NCBI GenBank assembly: GCA_026400325.1
Contig: JAPLPF010000138.1
Span: forward strand, 1 to 32,219
DNA length: 32,219 bases
Direction of reading: 5' to 3'
Source of the DNA: Rhodobacterales bacterium
Lineage (GTDB): Bacteria; Pseudomonadota; Alphaproteobacteria; Rhodobacterales; Rhodobacteraceae
Below are positions 9,928 to 19,800 of the stretch, piece after piece; positions within the stretch are counted from its first letter, which is position 1, and each line of letters starts with the position of its first letter. The translations under genes were made by a program, and so were the position numbers. Below the pieces are notes generated by a model that saw only the letters and a list, made by a program, of their open reading frames with translations, made no database searches and was not told the origin of the DNA.

Positions 9928-12207
9928 TCATCCCCTGGATGCAGCGTCGATCCAGGACCAGATCCGCGATGGCGTGAAGGGCATGTCGACGCGACTGACC
10001 CCGACCAGAGCAAGCGCATCGCGCACGGCGTTCGAGATCGCGCCCAGAGCGCCGACGGTGCCCGCCTCACCGCAGCCTTTCATGCCCAAAGGGTTGGTGC
10101 GGGTCAGAATCCCTTGTTCGGCAAAGGAAAACATCGGCATGTCGCTGGCACGCGGCATACCGTAGTCCATGAAGCTGGCCGTGATCACCTGGCCTGTGTC
10201 GTCCTGCACCAGCCATTCGGTCACCGCCTGCCCGAAGCCTTGCGCGATCCCGCCATGCACCTGCCCTTCAACCAGATTGGGGGCCACCAGCACGCCAAAA
10301 TCATCCACCACCGAGTAGCGATCCAGGGTCAGGCCGCCGGTTTCGGGGTCGATCTCTACCTCGGCCAGATGGACGCCGTTCGGGAAGGATCTGCCGTCCA
10401 GCGTGATCTTCTCGGCCCGGTCGAGAAGGTCCGTCCGGCCCTTTGCCCGGGCCAGCGCTGCAGCTTCGGTCAGGGTCAGGCGCAGGTTGGTTCCCGGCGC
10501 GCCAAAGCGGTGGTCGGCAAAGCTGACACCGTCCAGACCCCAGGCATCCGCCAGGAACTCTTCGAAACTGCGGATCATTGCGGTCACTGTCGCGCGGGTC
10601 GCCGTTCCCTGCACCGTGACCGACCGTGAGCCCCCGGTGCCGCCCCCCCTGGCAATACGGTCGCTGTCGCCCTCAACGATGCGCACCCGATCTGACGGGA
10701 TGCCGGTCGCTTCGGCAACCATCCGGGAATAGACGCTTTCATGACCCTGCCCATTCGACTGGGTCCAGACGTAAAGCGTGGCGCCGCCGTCTTCGTCCAG
10801 CGAAAGGCGGGCGATTTCGTCAGGGTCACCAAGGATCGCCTCGATATAGGCCGCAACGCCGATGCCGCGCAGCTTGCCCCGGGCCCGGCTGTCCTCAAGA
10901 CGGCCGGCGTAGCCTGCCGAGCGTGCCGCCACGGTTTCCAGAAGGCCTGCAAAGTCGCCGCCGTCGATCTCTTCGCCCTCAAGCGTTGTGGCGGGGAAAT
11001 CGCGGATCACGTTCTTCAGCCGCAAGGCGACCGGATCGACACCCAGCCTGCGTGCCGCCTCGTCCATCGCGCGCTCGATGGTCAGAATGGCCTCGGGCCG
11101 GCCGGCTCCGCGATAGGCGTCGATCGGGGTGGAATTCGTGTAGACCCCGGTCACGGCCAGCATGCCGACCGGCACCTTGTAGACCCCGGTCAGCACCTTT
11201 GCGAACAGCTCGGTCTGGATCGCCTGCCCGAATTGCGAGTTGTAGGCCCCAAGGTTTGTCACAATGTCCACCTTGTAGGCAGTTATGCGATGGTCAGCGT
11301 CAAAGCCAAGCTCAACCCGCGCCACCAGATCACGACCGGCGTTGTCGGTCAGCATTCCCTCGGTCCGGCTGGAGATCCACGCAACCGGACGACCAAGCGC
11401 GCGGGCGGCTTCGGCAATCACCACATATTCCGGATAGGTCATCGCCTTCATGCCGAAACCGCCGCCGACATCAGGGTTCGTGACCCGGACCCGGTCGCGC
11501 TGCAGGCCCAGCATCCGGGAAAGCTCGTTTCGCTGCACCCAGACGCCCTGGCCATTCACGCAAAGGTGGAGGCGGTCGCCGTCCCATTCGGCATAGGCTG
11601 CCCGGGGTTCCATCGGGGCGGCAGTCACCCGGTTGTGGACCACCTCCAGCGCCACACGGTGCGCCGAGGCATCGAGCGCCGCTGCCGTTCCCATCTCGTC
11701 ACCGAAAAGAAAGTCGAATGCGCGGTTCTGCGGTGCCTCAGGATGGATCGCAGGATCTTCACAGATCAGATGAAGAGAAGGATCGAGTGGATTGATATCG
11801 ATCGATATTGCCTCTAACGCATTGCGCGCCAGATCTGGTGAGTCAGCCACGACAATGGCAATTGCCTCACCCACGAAACGCACGCGCCCGCGCGCCAGAA
11901 CCGGACGCTCCGGCCCGGCGCCCTTGGCCCCGCTCCGGGTGCCGATCCGTTCGCCCTTCATGCCAAGCTTCACGCCCCGGGCAAGAAGGTCTTCGGCCAT
12001 CAGAACCAGATGCACGCCGTCAAGCGCACGCGCTGCGGACACATCCAGCGACAGGATCTGCCCGTGCGGATGGTCCGAGCGCAGGAAAGCCGCCCAAAGC
12101 GCGCCCTCTGGCACCAGATCCGCGACATAGCGCCCCCTGCCGGTCAGGAACCGCACATCCTCGCGCCGGGTCAGCGGCTGGGCCATCCCGAATTTCAGCT
12201 GTTCCAC
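9928..12207 (-). CDS. xanthine dehydrogenase/CoxL-family molybdopterin-binding subunit (form II-like AYRGAGR)
   Basis: PLTRREDVRFLTGRGRYVAD, GGGFGMK, AYRGAGRPEA, QSNGQGHESVYSRMVAE, GMKGCGEAGTVGALGA; likely GTG start at 12207. Confidence 0.9.
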   Translation of the reverse strand: MEQLKFGMAQPLTRREDVRFLTGRGRYVADLVPEGALWAAFLRSDHPHGQILSLDVSAARALDGVHLVLMAEDLLARGVKLGMKGERIGTRSGAKGAGPERPVLARGRVRFVGEAIAIVVADSPDLARNALEAISIDINPLDPSLHLICEDPAIHPEAPQNRAFDFLFGDEMGTAAALDASAHRVALEVVHNRVTAAPMEPRAAYAEWDGDRLHLCVNGQGVWVQRNELSRMLGLQRDRVRVTNPDVGGGFGMKAMTYPEYVVIAEAARALGRPVAWISSRTEGMLTDNAGRDLVARVELGFDADHRITAYKVDIVTNLGAYNSQFGQAIQTELFAKVLTGVYKVPVGMLAVTGVYTNSTPIDAYRGAGRPEAILTIERAMDEAARRLGVDPVALRLKNVIRDFPATTLEGEEIDGGDFAGLLETVAARSAGYAGRLEDSRARGKLRGIGVAAYIEAILGDPDEIARLSLDEDGGATLYVWTQSNGQGHESVYSRMVAEATGIPSDRVRIVEGDSDRIARGGGTGGSRSVTVQGTATRATVTAMIRSFEEFLADAWGLDGVSFADHRFGAPGTNLRLTLTEAAALARAKGRTDLLDRAEKITLDGRSFPNGVHLAEVEIDPETGGLTLDRYSVVDDFGVLVAPNLVEGQVHGGIAQGFGQAVTEWLVQDDTGQVITASFMDYGMPRASDMPMFSFAEQGILTRTNPLGMKGCGEAGTVGALGAISNAVRDALALVGVSRVDMPFTPSRIWSWIDAASRG

Positions 12208-12234
12208 GCGCGCACCTCCGTTCCAGGACAAGCT

Positions 12235-12268
12235 AAGCGCCCGGCAGGGATTGTCCAGCCGGGCGCTT
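12235..12268 (-). terminator. terminator-like hairpin downstream of the decarboxylase gene
   Basis: AAGCGCCCGGC (12235-12245) / GCCGGGCGCTT (12258-12268), perfect 11-bp stem, 12-nt loop. Confidence 0.65.
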
Positions 12269-12287
12269 GGCGGTCAAAGGCGAAAGG

Positions 12288-13433
12288 TCACAGCGCGAGG
12301 CTGAGGACCGTGGCCAGTTGCAAGTCGCCAAACCCGTTGAAGCGGGTGTTGGTGACAGTCGAATAGGACCCCATGCCCTGCCAGATCACGAAGTCGCCCT
12401 CGGCGATGTCGGACGGCAGCGGCAGTTCCCCGGGCAGCCGGTCTACCGAATCGCAGGTCGGGCCGAACACGATGCGCGGCAGGGTGTCGCCCTTGCGCTT
12501 GGCACCATCGGGAGACAGCACCTCCATCCGGTCGATCACGCCGATCATCGGAAGCTCGGTCAGCGCGCCATAGACGCCGTCGTTCAGGAAGACATGTGTG
12601 CCATCGCGCAGCGCCTTGACCCGGGCGGCAAGCGCGAAGGCGTCGCCGCAAAGCGCACGTCCGGGTTCGCAGACCAGAAGCGGGCGATCGGCACCGAAGG
12701 CTTCCGTCGCGACGCGGTCGATCAGCTGGAACGTCGTCTCGATCTGCGGCACGATGGACTGCAGCCTGTGGTTCGGAAACCCGCCGCCGACGTTCAGCCG
12801 CGCAATCGTGACGCCCGCGTTGCGGGCAATGACCGCCGCTTCGCGGATGTAGAACTCCCACGCGGCGGGGTCGGTGCATTGCGTGCCGGGGTGGAAGGTC
12901 AGCGAAGGGATGTAGCCTGCCGCCGCCACGGCTTTCAGAAGCTCGACCGCAAGCTCGCTGGTTGCACCGAACTTGGCGCCAAAGTTGTAGGCGGCCCCGG
13001 CGACCGGCAGTTTGAAACGGACCGAGATTTCGGTACCCTCGGCGGGAACCATCTCGATCAGTTTGGCCAGTTCGGACTGCGAATCAACGCTGTAGGATTT
13101 CACGCCCCTTTCAACCGCAAAGGCGATCTCGTGGCGCGCGCGCACCGGGTTGTTGTAGTGGATGGCGGCATCCGGCGCGAGGCGGCGGATCAGGTCAATC
13201 TCGAACGGGCTTGCGCAGTCATAGCCACGGATACCCGCAGCGGAAAGGTTCTCGACCATCGCTTCGCCGGGGTTAGACTTCACCGCATAGGTCACCATGC
13301 CGGGAAAGCCGTCGATGAAGCGGCGGGCTGCGGCCTGCGCGGCCGAGGGCGCGAAGAACAGCACCGGGTTTTCCGGCTGCTGGTTGCGGAGGTATTCGGT
13401 CGGATTGGTCCAGATCGTCTTGGAGAGTCCCAT
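12288..13433 (-). CDS. type III PLP-dependent decarboxylase (ornithine/lysine decarboxylase family)
   Basis: PGMVTYAVKSNPGEAMVENL, YNNPVRA, SYSVDSQSEL, RLNVGGGFPNH, CEPGRALCGDAF, FGPTCDSVDRLPGELPLP. Confidence 0.92.
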   Translation of the reverse strand: MGLSKTIWTNPTEYLRNQQPENPVLFFAPSAAQAAARRFIDGFPGMVTYAVKSNPGEAMVENLSAAGIRGYDCASPFEIDLIRRLAPDAAIHYNNPVRARHEIAFAVERGVKSYSVDSQSELAKLIEMVPAEGTEISVRFKLPVAGAAYNFGAKFGATSELAVELLKAVAAAGYIPSLTFHPGTQCTDPAAWEFYIREAAVIARNAGVTIARLNVGGGFPNHRLQSIVPQIETTFQLIDRVATEAFGADRPLLVCEPGRALCGDAFALAARVKALRDGTHVFLNDGVYGALTELPMIGVIDRMEVLSPDGAKRKGDTLPRIVFGPTCDSVDRLPGELPLPSDIAEGDFVIWQGMGSYSTVTNTRFNGFGDLQLATVLSLAL

Positions 13434-13647
13434 CGGCTGATTTTCCTTTGCCAACAAGACGCTTCGCCCTTCCCTGACAGCAACGGGACCGGGCACCAGC
13501 GTGGTTTCAAGTGAACCAGGCCAGGTGCGTATGAGCCGCCCTTTTCCTGCAGTGAAGGATGCCGCATATGGTGTACAAACTCACCGAACAAAACTGTATT
13601 AATGGCGCGATGTATCGTTATAATGACGAAAAGACCGGACAGAATGT

Positions 13648-14079
13648 ATGGATGACCTTGATCGCAACCTGCTTGGGCTTCTTGGCGCCGATGCGCGGAT
13701 GTCTGTGGCCACGTTGTCGCGCCGGCTGAAGGTCGCCCGGTCCACCATCCAGGCCCGGCTGGAGCGTCTTGAGACGACCGGCATCATCGCCGGCTATACC
13801 TTGCGTCTGGGTGAGGGCGCGCGCGAAGGGCGACTGCGCGCCTCGGTTCTTCTGACCATCGAGCCGCGTTCACAGGCCGCCGTCCTGACCCGCCTGAAGT
13901 CGATCGCCGAGGTCGAGCGTGTCTTCACCACCTCGGGCCGGTTCGATTTCCTGCTGCAGGTCGCCTGCCCGAACACCCAGGTGCTGGATCAGGTGCTGGA
14001 CCAGATCGGCGCCATGGCCGGGGTGCGCGCGTCGGAAAGCCTGATCCACCTGTCCACCAAGATCGACCGGGCGGTGTGA
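13648..14079 (+). CDS. Lrp/AsnC family transcriptional regulator
   Basis: MDDLDRNLLGLLGADARMSVATLSRRLKVARSTIQARLERLETTGIIAGYTL. Confidence 0.93.
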   Translation: MDDLDRNLLGLLGADARMSVATLSRRLKVARSTIQARLERLETTGIIAGYTLRLGEGAREGRLRASVLLTIEPRSQAAVLTRLKSIAEVERVFTTSGRFDFLLQVACPNTQVLDQVLDQIGAMAGVRASESLIHLSTKIDRAV

Positions 14080-14083
14080 ACAG

Positions 14084-14668
14084 TCACCGGGGCTGGCGCT
14101 GGGGCAGAACCCGGCGCAACAGCCCTTTGATCATCTCGATCCGGGCGGCTTCGTCCATGCCCTCCATCATCCGCAGCCTTTGACCGGCGGCAAGATCGGC
14201 AACCCCATGCGCCATGGCCCACAGCGCCGCAATGTCGGCAAGGCCACCGCCAAGGGGCTCGACCAGGCCGACAAGGTGGTCAAAGGCGGCATTGCCGGCC
14301 TCTGACAGGTCGGCGTTGCCGAAGTCCGGCTTCTTCGAGGAAAAGATCAGGCGGAACAGCGTCGGGCGATCCAGCGCAAAGTCCAGATAGCCGATCCCGG
14401 CCGCCACCGCCCGGTCGCGCGGTTCCACGGCAGTCGCCTCGCGGGCCTGCATCGCGGCCAGAAAGCGGTGGAAGCCTTCGGTTGCAAGCGCGGTCAACAG
14501 GCCCTGCACATCCCCGAAGTGGTGCGCGGGGGCTGCATGGCTGACCCCTGCCCGCTTGGCGACCGACCGCAGCGAAAAGCCTTCCATCCCCCGCTCGGCA
14601 AGCTCGGCCTCGGCCGCCTGCAGCAAGGCCACCCGCAGATCGCCGTGGTGATAGGGTTTCTCCGCCAT
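14084..14668 (-). CDS. TetR/AcrR family transcriptional regulator
   Basis: MAEKPYHHGDLRVALLQAAEAELAERGMEGFSLRSVAKRAGVSHAAPAHHFGDVQGLL. Confidence 0.92.
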   Translation of the reverse strand: MAEKPYHHGDLRVALLQAAEAELAERGMEGFSLRSVAKRAGVSHAAPAHHFGDVQGLLTALATEGFHRFLAAMQAREATAVEPRDRAVAAGIGYLDFALDRPTLFRLIFSSKKPDFGNADLSEAGNAAFDHLVGLVEPLGGGLADIAALWAMAHGVADLAAGQRLRMMEGMDEAARIEMIKGLLRRVLPQRQPR

Positions 14669-14691
14669 TTCCTTGGCATAGACCCGCAACT

Positions 14692-14756
14692 TGTCACCGT
14701 AAAGATTTTTGTTGACGAGATCCCACCCGTCCCGCTAATCCTGACAGTGTAAAGAT
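14692..14756. promoter_or_regulatory. candidate promoter (TTGACG-N18-TAATCC) flanked by two 15-nt near-direct repeats
   Basis: TGTCACCGTAAAGAT (14692-14706) and TGACAGTGTAAAGAT (14742-14756), 12/15 identical; TTGACG 14712-14717, TAATCC 14736-14741. Confidence 0.4.
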
Positions 14757-14767
14757 ACGAGGTTCCA

Positions 14768-15190
14768 ATGACCGCCACCCAACTTTTTGACCTGACCGGT
14801 CCGCTGGCATTGCTGGGTTGGCTTGCCCTTGCGCTGTCCCCCCTTGCCCCGCGCACAACGCAAGGGATCGCCGTCGCGGTGCCGCTGATTCTGTGTGTCC
14901 TCTACTCCGGCCTGATCCTCGCCAACTGGTCGAGCACCGAGGGCGGCTTTTCCTCGCTGGCCGACGTCCAGCTTCTGTTTGCGTCCGAGCCCATCGCCCT
15001 TGCCGGCTGGGTCCACTACCTCGCCTTCGACCTTTTCGTCGGGGCCTGGGCCGTCCGCACCGCGCGGGCCGAGGGGATCGCGCACTGGATGGTCCTGCCG
15101 TGCCTGATCCTCACCTTCCTTTTCGGACCTGCGGGCCTTCTGGCCTTTGCGATCCTGCGTTTCACCCTGACCAGAAAGGTCCTGCCATGA
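14768..15190 (+). CDS. ABA4-like (DUF4281) integral membrane protein
   Basis: MTATQLFDLTGPLALLGWLALALSP..., FASEPIALAGWVHYLAFDLFVGAW, FLFGPAGLLAFAILR. Confidence 0.85.
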   Translation: MTATQLFDLTGPLALLGWLALALSPLAPRTTQGIAVAVPLILCVLYSGLILANWSSTEGGFSSLADVQLLFASEPIALAGWVHYLAFDLFVGAWAVRTARAEGIAHWMVLPCLILTFLFGPAGLLAFAILRFTLTRKVLP

Positions 15191-15966
15191 CCCTTGCGCC
15201 GTCCGTCCCGTCCGCCCCGCCCATCGCCTTTGCCTCGGGGCCAAATCGCCAGCTTCTGGCCGTCACCCTGCTTCTGGCCCTTGCTACCGTGCCGCTGATG
15301 GCGGCCCACGCACTTGATCACCGGCTGTTCCAGGGCGACAATGTCTGGCTTAAACCCCTGAAATTTCACCTTGCGCTGATGGTCTACACCGGCAGCCTGG
15401 CGCTTTACGCCATGCTGTTGCCCGAAGGCACCTTCACCACGCCCCGTTGGCGCCTCTACATCGGTGTGGTGATCACCTGCATCCTGGCCGAGGTGACGTG
15501 GATCGGAACTGCCGCAGCACTTGGCACCGCCTCGCATTTCAACATCGACGGGATCTGGAGCCCGATCTACGGCCTGATGGGCCTTGCCGCAGTGACGCTG
15601 ACCTCGCTGTCGCTGGCGATTGCCCCCGCCTTCTGGCGCCGACGGGAAAGCCCGCTGATGCTGGGCATAGCCCTCGGCCTGGGGCTGACGTTCCTGCTGA
15701 CGGTGGTTGTGGCGGGTTTCATGTCGCAGAACCTGAGCCACTTCGTCGGGACCCCCGTGACAGGGGCACGCATGCCGCTTTTCGGCTGGTCATCCGAGAT
15801 GGGCGACCTGCGGATCGCCCATTTCCTGGCGACCCATGCCATGCACGCGGTCCCGCTGGTCGGCCTTGCTGGCAGCCGGACCGCCGTCTGGTCCACCGCG
15901 CTGGTTTGGACCCTGATCGTCCTGTGGTGCTTTGCCCGCGCGATCCTGGGCTTGCCTCCGTTCTGA
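15187..15966 (+). CDS. hypothetical multi-pass membrane protein, overlapping the ABA4-like gene
   Basis: ATGA overlap; MTLAPSVPSAPPIAFASGPNRQLLAVTLLLALATVPLMAAHALDHRLFQGDNVWLKPLKFHLALMVYTG... Confidence 0.8.
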   Translation: MTLAPSVPSAPPIAFASGPNRQLLAVTLLLALATVPLMAAHALDHRLFQGDNVWLKPLKFHLALMVYTGSLALYAMLLPEGTFTTPRWRLYIGVVITCILAEVTWIGTAAALGTASHFNIDGIWSPIYGLMGLAAVTLTSLSLAIAPAFWRRRESPLMLGIALGLGLTFLLTVVVAGFMSQNLSHFVGTPVTGARMPLFGWSSEMGDLRIAHFLATHAMHAVPLVGLAGSRTAVWSTALVWTLIVLWCFARAILGLPPF

Positions 15967-15970
15967 TGGG

Positions 15971-16495
15971 TCAGACCACGGCAGCCATCTGCCGCCGAAG
16001 CGCAAGCCCAAGCCAGCCTATCCCCACTCCGATCAGGCCAAAGACACCGACAAAGACCCACAGAATGCCCAAGCCTGCGCTGGCGCTGCCCTTCTCGAAC
16101 CCGACCAGGTCTGGCCGTGACGGCAAATAGAAGATCTCTACCTCTGCGCCTTCGCGCAGGCTGTCAAAGCGCCCCTTGTCGACAAAGCGTTCGACCGTGA
16201 CCGACTTGCCTGTGGCCGTGGTGAAGGCAAGCTCGACACTATAGCTGGTCGTGGTCTTCCAGCGTTCCTGCGTATCCCTTGATCGGGTCTCGGTGACGGT
16301 GCGGTTGGTGATTGTTGCCACAGCCGGCACCCCTTCCGCTGCCAGAAGGCGCGCGTCCGCCGCGGCACTTCGACCTGCAAGGAAGATGACCGTAGCGACG
16401 ACAAGGAAGATCGCCGCCATGCCGAACAGGATGGCCGGAAGCAGGGCTGCGAACTTTCTGTTGGTTTCGGTGTTCGGCTCGACCTTTATCTGCAT
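15971..16495 (-). CDS. DUF3592-like membrane protein
   Basis: Two TM segments flanking [79 protein letters not shown]. Confidence 0.75.
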   Translation of the reverse strand: MQIKVEPNTETNRKFAALLPAILFGMAAIFLVVATVIFLAGRSAAADARLLAAEGVPAVATITNRTVTETRSRDTQERWKTTTSYSVELAFTTATGKSVTVERFVDKGRFDSLREGAEVEIFYLPSRPDLVGFEKGSASAGLGILWVFVGVFGLIGVGIGWLGLALRRQMAAVV

Positions 16496-16874
16496 GCCCG
16501 TCCAAACCTCTCGCACCAGGTCTTTCCGCTGGAAATCAGCAACCGCTGCCCGCATCCTGCGATCCAAGGGGGCCCCCGGTCCAGTGAATTTCACCGTCAT
16601 CCGGGCACCGGTTCGGTCGCTTGCCTGCCCATCAGCCCTGCCGCCCTTGCCAGCAACACCTGTACACCGCTACCGCCAGGCAAAGACCGACAGGGCAGGG
16701 ATGACTGCGGAAAGACCGATCCCCGCCCAGCGCAGGCAGGCGGCCCCGCCCGCCTTGTCGCCGGTTGCAGGCAACGTTTTCGCCAACCTTCCGGCCTGCC
16801 CCCTTGGCCTTTTGCCCGGTCTCCGCTATCCCGCGCCCCAAGCCTTCAAGGCCAGCCTTCAAGGGACGCCGAAC

Positions 16875-19800
16875 ATGCCGATGGAAAAGACCTTCAACGC
16901 CGCCGAGGCCGAGGCGCGGATTTCCAAGCTCTGGCTTGACCGCAAGGCCTTTGCCGCCGGGGCCAATGCCAAGCCCGGGCACCCGGCCTTTTCCGTCATG
17001 ATCCCGCCGCCGAACGTGACCGGCAGCCTGCACATGGGCCACGCCTTCAACAACACCCTGCAGGACATCCTGACCCGCTGGCACCGGATGCTGGGCGATG
17101 ACACGCTGTGGCAGCCCGGCACCGACCACGCGGGAATCGCGACCCAGATGGTGACCGAACGCGAGATGGCCAAGAACGGCGAACACTCGCGCCGCGACCT
17201 GGGGCGCGAAAAGTTCCTCAGCCGCGTCTGGCAGCAAAAGCAGAAGTCGCGCGGCAATATCCGGGGGCAGCTGGAGCGGCTGGGGGCCTCCTGCGACTGG
17301 GACCGTGAGGCGTTCACCATGTCGGGTGCTCCGGGGGCTCCGGCTGGCGAGGAGGGCAACTTCCATGACGCCGTAATCAAGGTCTTCGTCGATCTTTACA
17401 ACAAGGGCCTGATCTATCGCGGCAAGCGGCTGGTGAACTGGGACCCGCATTTTGAAACCGCGATTTCCGACCTTGAGGTCGAGAATACCGAAGTCCCCGG
17501 CCATATGTGGCACTTCAAGTACCCGCTCGCGGGCGGGGAGACCTACGAATATGTTGAGAAGGACGCCGAGGGTAGGGTGACCCTGCGGGAGACGCGGGAT
17601 TACATCTCCATCGCCACCACCCGGCCTGAAACCATGCTTGGGGACGGCGCGGTTGCGGTTCATCCATCAGATGAACGTTACGCGCCAATCGTCGGGAAAC
17701 TATGTGAAATTCCGGTTGGGCCGAAGGAACACCGCCGCCTGATTCCGATCATCACCGACGAATACCCCGACCCCACGTTCGGGTCCGGTGCGGTGAAGAT
17801 CACCGGCGCGCATGACTTCAACGACTATGCTGTGGCGAAGCGCGGCGACATCCCTTGCTACCGCCTCCTCGACACCCGCGCCCAGATGCGGGCAGACGGC
17901 GCGCCCTATGCCGAGGCGGCAGAGATCGCGGGCCGCATGTCGCGGGCGTGGCTGGTTGCCAAGGGCTATGCGACGCCGGGCTTCGTCGAGCAGCCCTTCA
18001 CTTTGAGCGAATCCGAGATCGACGCCCTCAACCTTGTGCCGGATGAGTTGCGGGGCCTGGACCGGTATGAGGCCCGTAAGCGCGTGGTCGAGGCGATCAC
18101 GGCCGAGGGGCTGGCCGTGATGGTGGCCGCCAAGGAGTCGGGGCAAGCCCCGACCTACGAGAACGACGACGGCGACGAAGGTAGGTCGGGGCTTGCCCCG
18201 ACTCTTGTCCCCTACGTCGAATCCAAACCGATCATGCAGCCCTTTGGCGACCGCTCCAAGGTGGTGATCGAGCCGATGCTGACCGACCAGTGGTTCGTCG
18301 ACACCGCGAAGATCGTGGAACCCGCGCTGGAGGCGGTGCGGACTGGCCGGACGAAGATCATCCCGCCCTCGGGCGAGAAGACCTATTACCACTGGCTGGA
18401 GAACATCGAACCCTGGTGCATCAGCCGCCAGCTTTGGTGGGGGCACCGCATCCCCGCCTGGTTTGTGGTGAGTGAAACGGGCGGTGTGATCGTCTTGTTG
18501 CTTTCTGTGCAGCGACGGCGGAAGAAGCGGCAGAGCAAGCAAAACGTTACTACGACGTCGACCGGATTTTCGCGAAGCCCATCCGTGTGGTGGCAAAGAA
18601 TGAATGGAGCGACCTTAGCTACATCAACATCGGTGACCCGTTTGAGACCATCATTTTGTCTCGCGACCCCGACGTCCTCGACACCTGGTTCTCCTCCGGC
18701 CTCTGGCCCATCGGCACGCTCGGCTGGCCGGAGCCCACGCCGGAGCTGCAGAAATACTTCCCCACCTCGGTCCTCGTGACCGGGCAGGATATCCTGTTCT
18801 TCTGGGTCGCCCGGATGATGATGATGCAGTTGGCCGTCGCGCGCGACATTCCGTTCCACACCGTCTACCTGCACGGCCTTGTCCGCGACGCCAAGGGCAA
18901 GAAGATGTCGAAGTCGCTTGGCAACGTCATCGACCCGTTGGAGATCATCGACGAATACGGCGCCGACGCGCTGCGGTTTGCCAATGCCGCAATGGCCTCG
19001 CTGGGCGGCGTCTTGAAGCTGGATACCCAGCGCATTGCGGGCTACCGGAACTTCGGCACGAAACTCTGGAACGCCTGCCGCTTTGCCGAGATGAACGGGG
19101 TTTGGGAGGGTCATGCGACCGGCCCTGCGCCCTCGCCCACCGCAACCGCGAACAAGTGGATCATCGGTGAGACGGCGAAGACCCTGGCCGAGGTCAACGA
19201 GGCGCTGGAGGCGTTCCGCTTCGACACCGCCGCTGATGCCCTTTACAAATTCGTCTGGGGCAAGGTCTGCGACTGGTATGTCGAATTCGCCAAGCCCCTG
19301 TTCGACGGCCCCGACGCCGCCGAGACGCGGGCGACGATGGCCTGGGTCCTCGACCAGTCGATGATCCTCCTCCACCCCTTCATGCCCTTCATCACCGAAG
19401 AGCTGTGGGGGACGACCGGCACGCGCGAGAAGCTGCTGGTTCACACCGATTGGCCAGAGCTGCCGCAAAGCCTGATCGACCGGGAGGCGGACAGGGAAAT
19501 GTCCTTTGTGACCACCCTTATCGACGATATCCGCTCGGCTCGCGCGCAAGTGCATGTGCCGGTGGGGCTGAAGGCTGACCTTGTGGCGACCAGCTTGACC
19601 GATGAAGCGCGCGCCGCCTTTGCGCGCAACGAGTCGCTCATCAAACGCCTGGCCCGGGTGGACACCGTCACCGAAGGTGCGGCCCCCAAGGGCAGCATCG
19701 CGGTGGCGGCGGAAGGGGCAGCCTTCGCGATCCCGCTGCAAGGCCTGATCGACATTGGCGAGGAGAAATCCCGCCTGCAAAAGGCGCTGGACAAGCTGGG

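Noticed and set aside
16841-16864. AGCCTTCAAGG direct repeat just upstream of the valS start
   Set aside because: Only two 11-nt copies 13 nt apart; no structure or known leader type supports function.
18475-18560. Programmed -1 ribosomal frameshifting in valS
   Set aside because: No X-XXY-YYZ slippery heptamer in the correct phase was found in the shift window; a one-base error or mutation is simpler.
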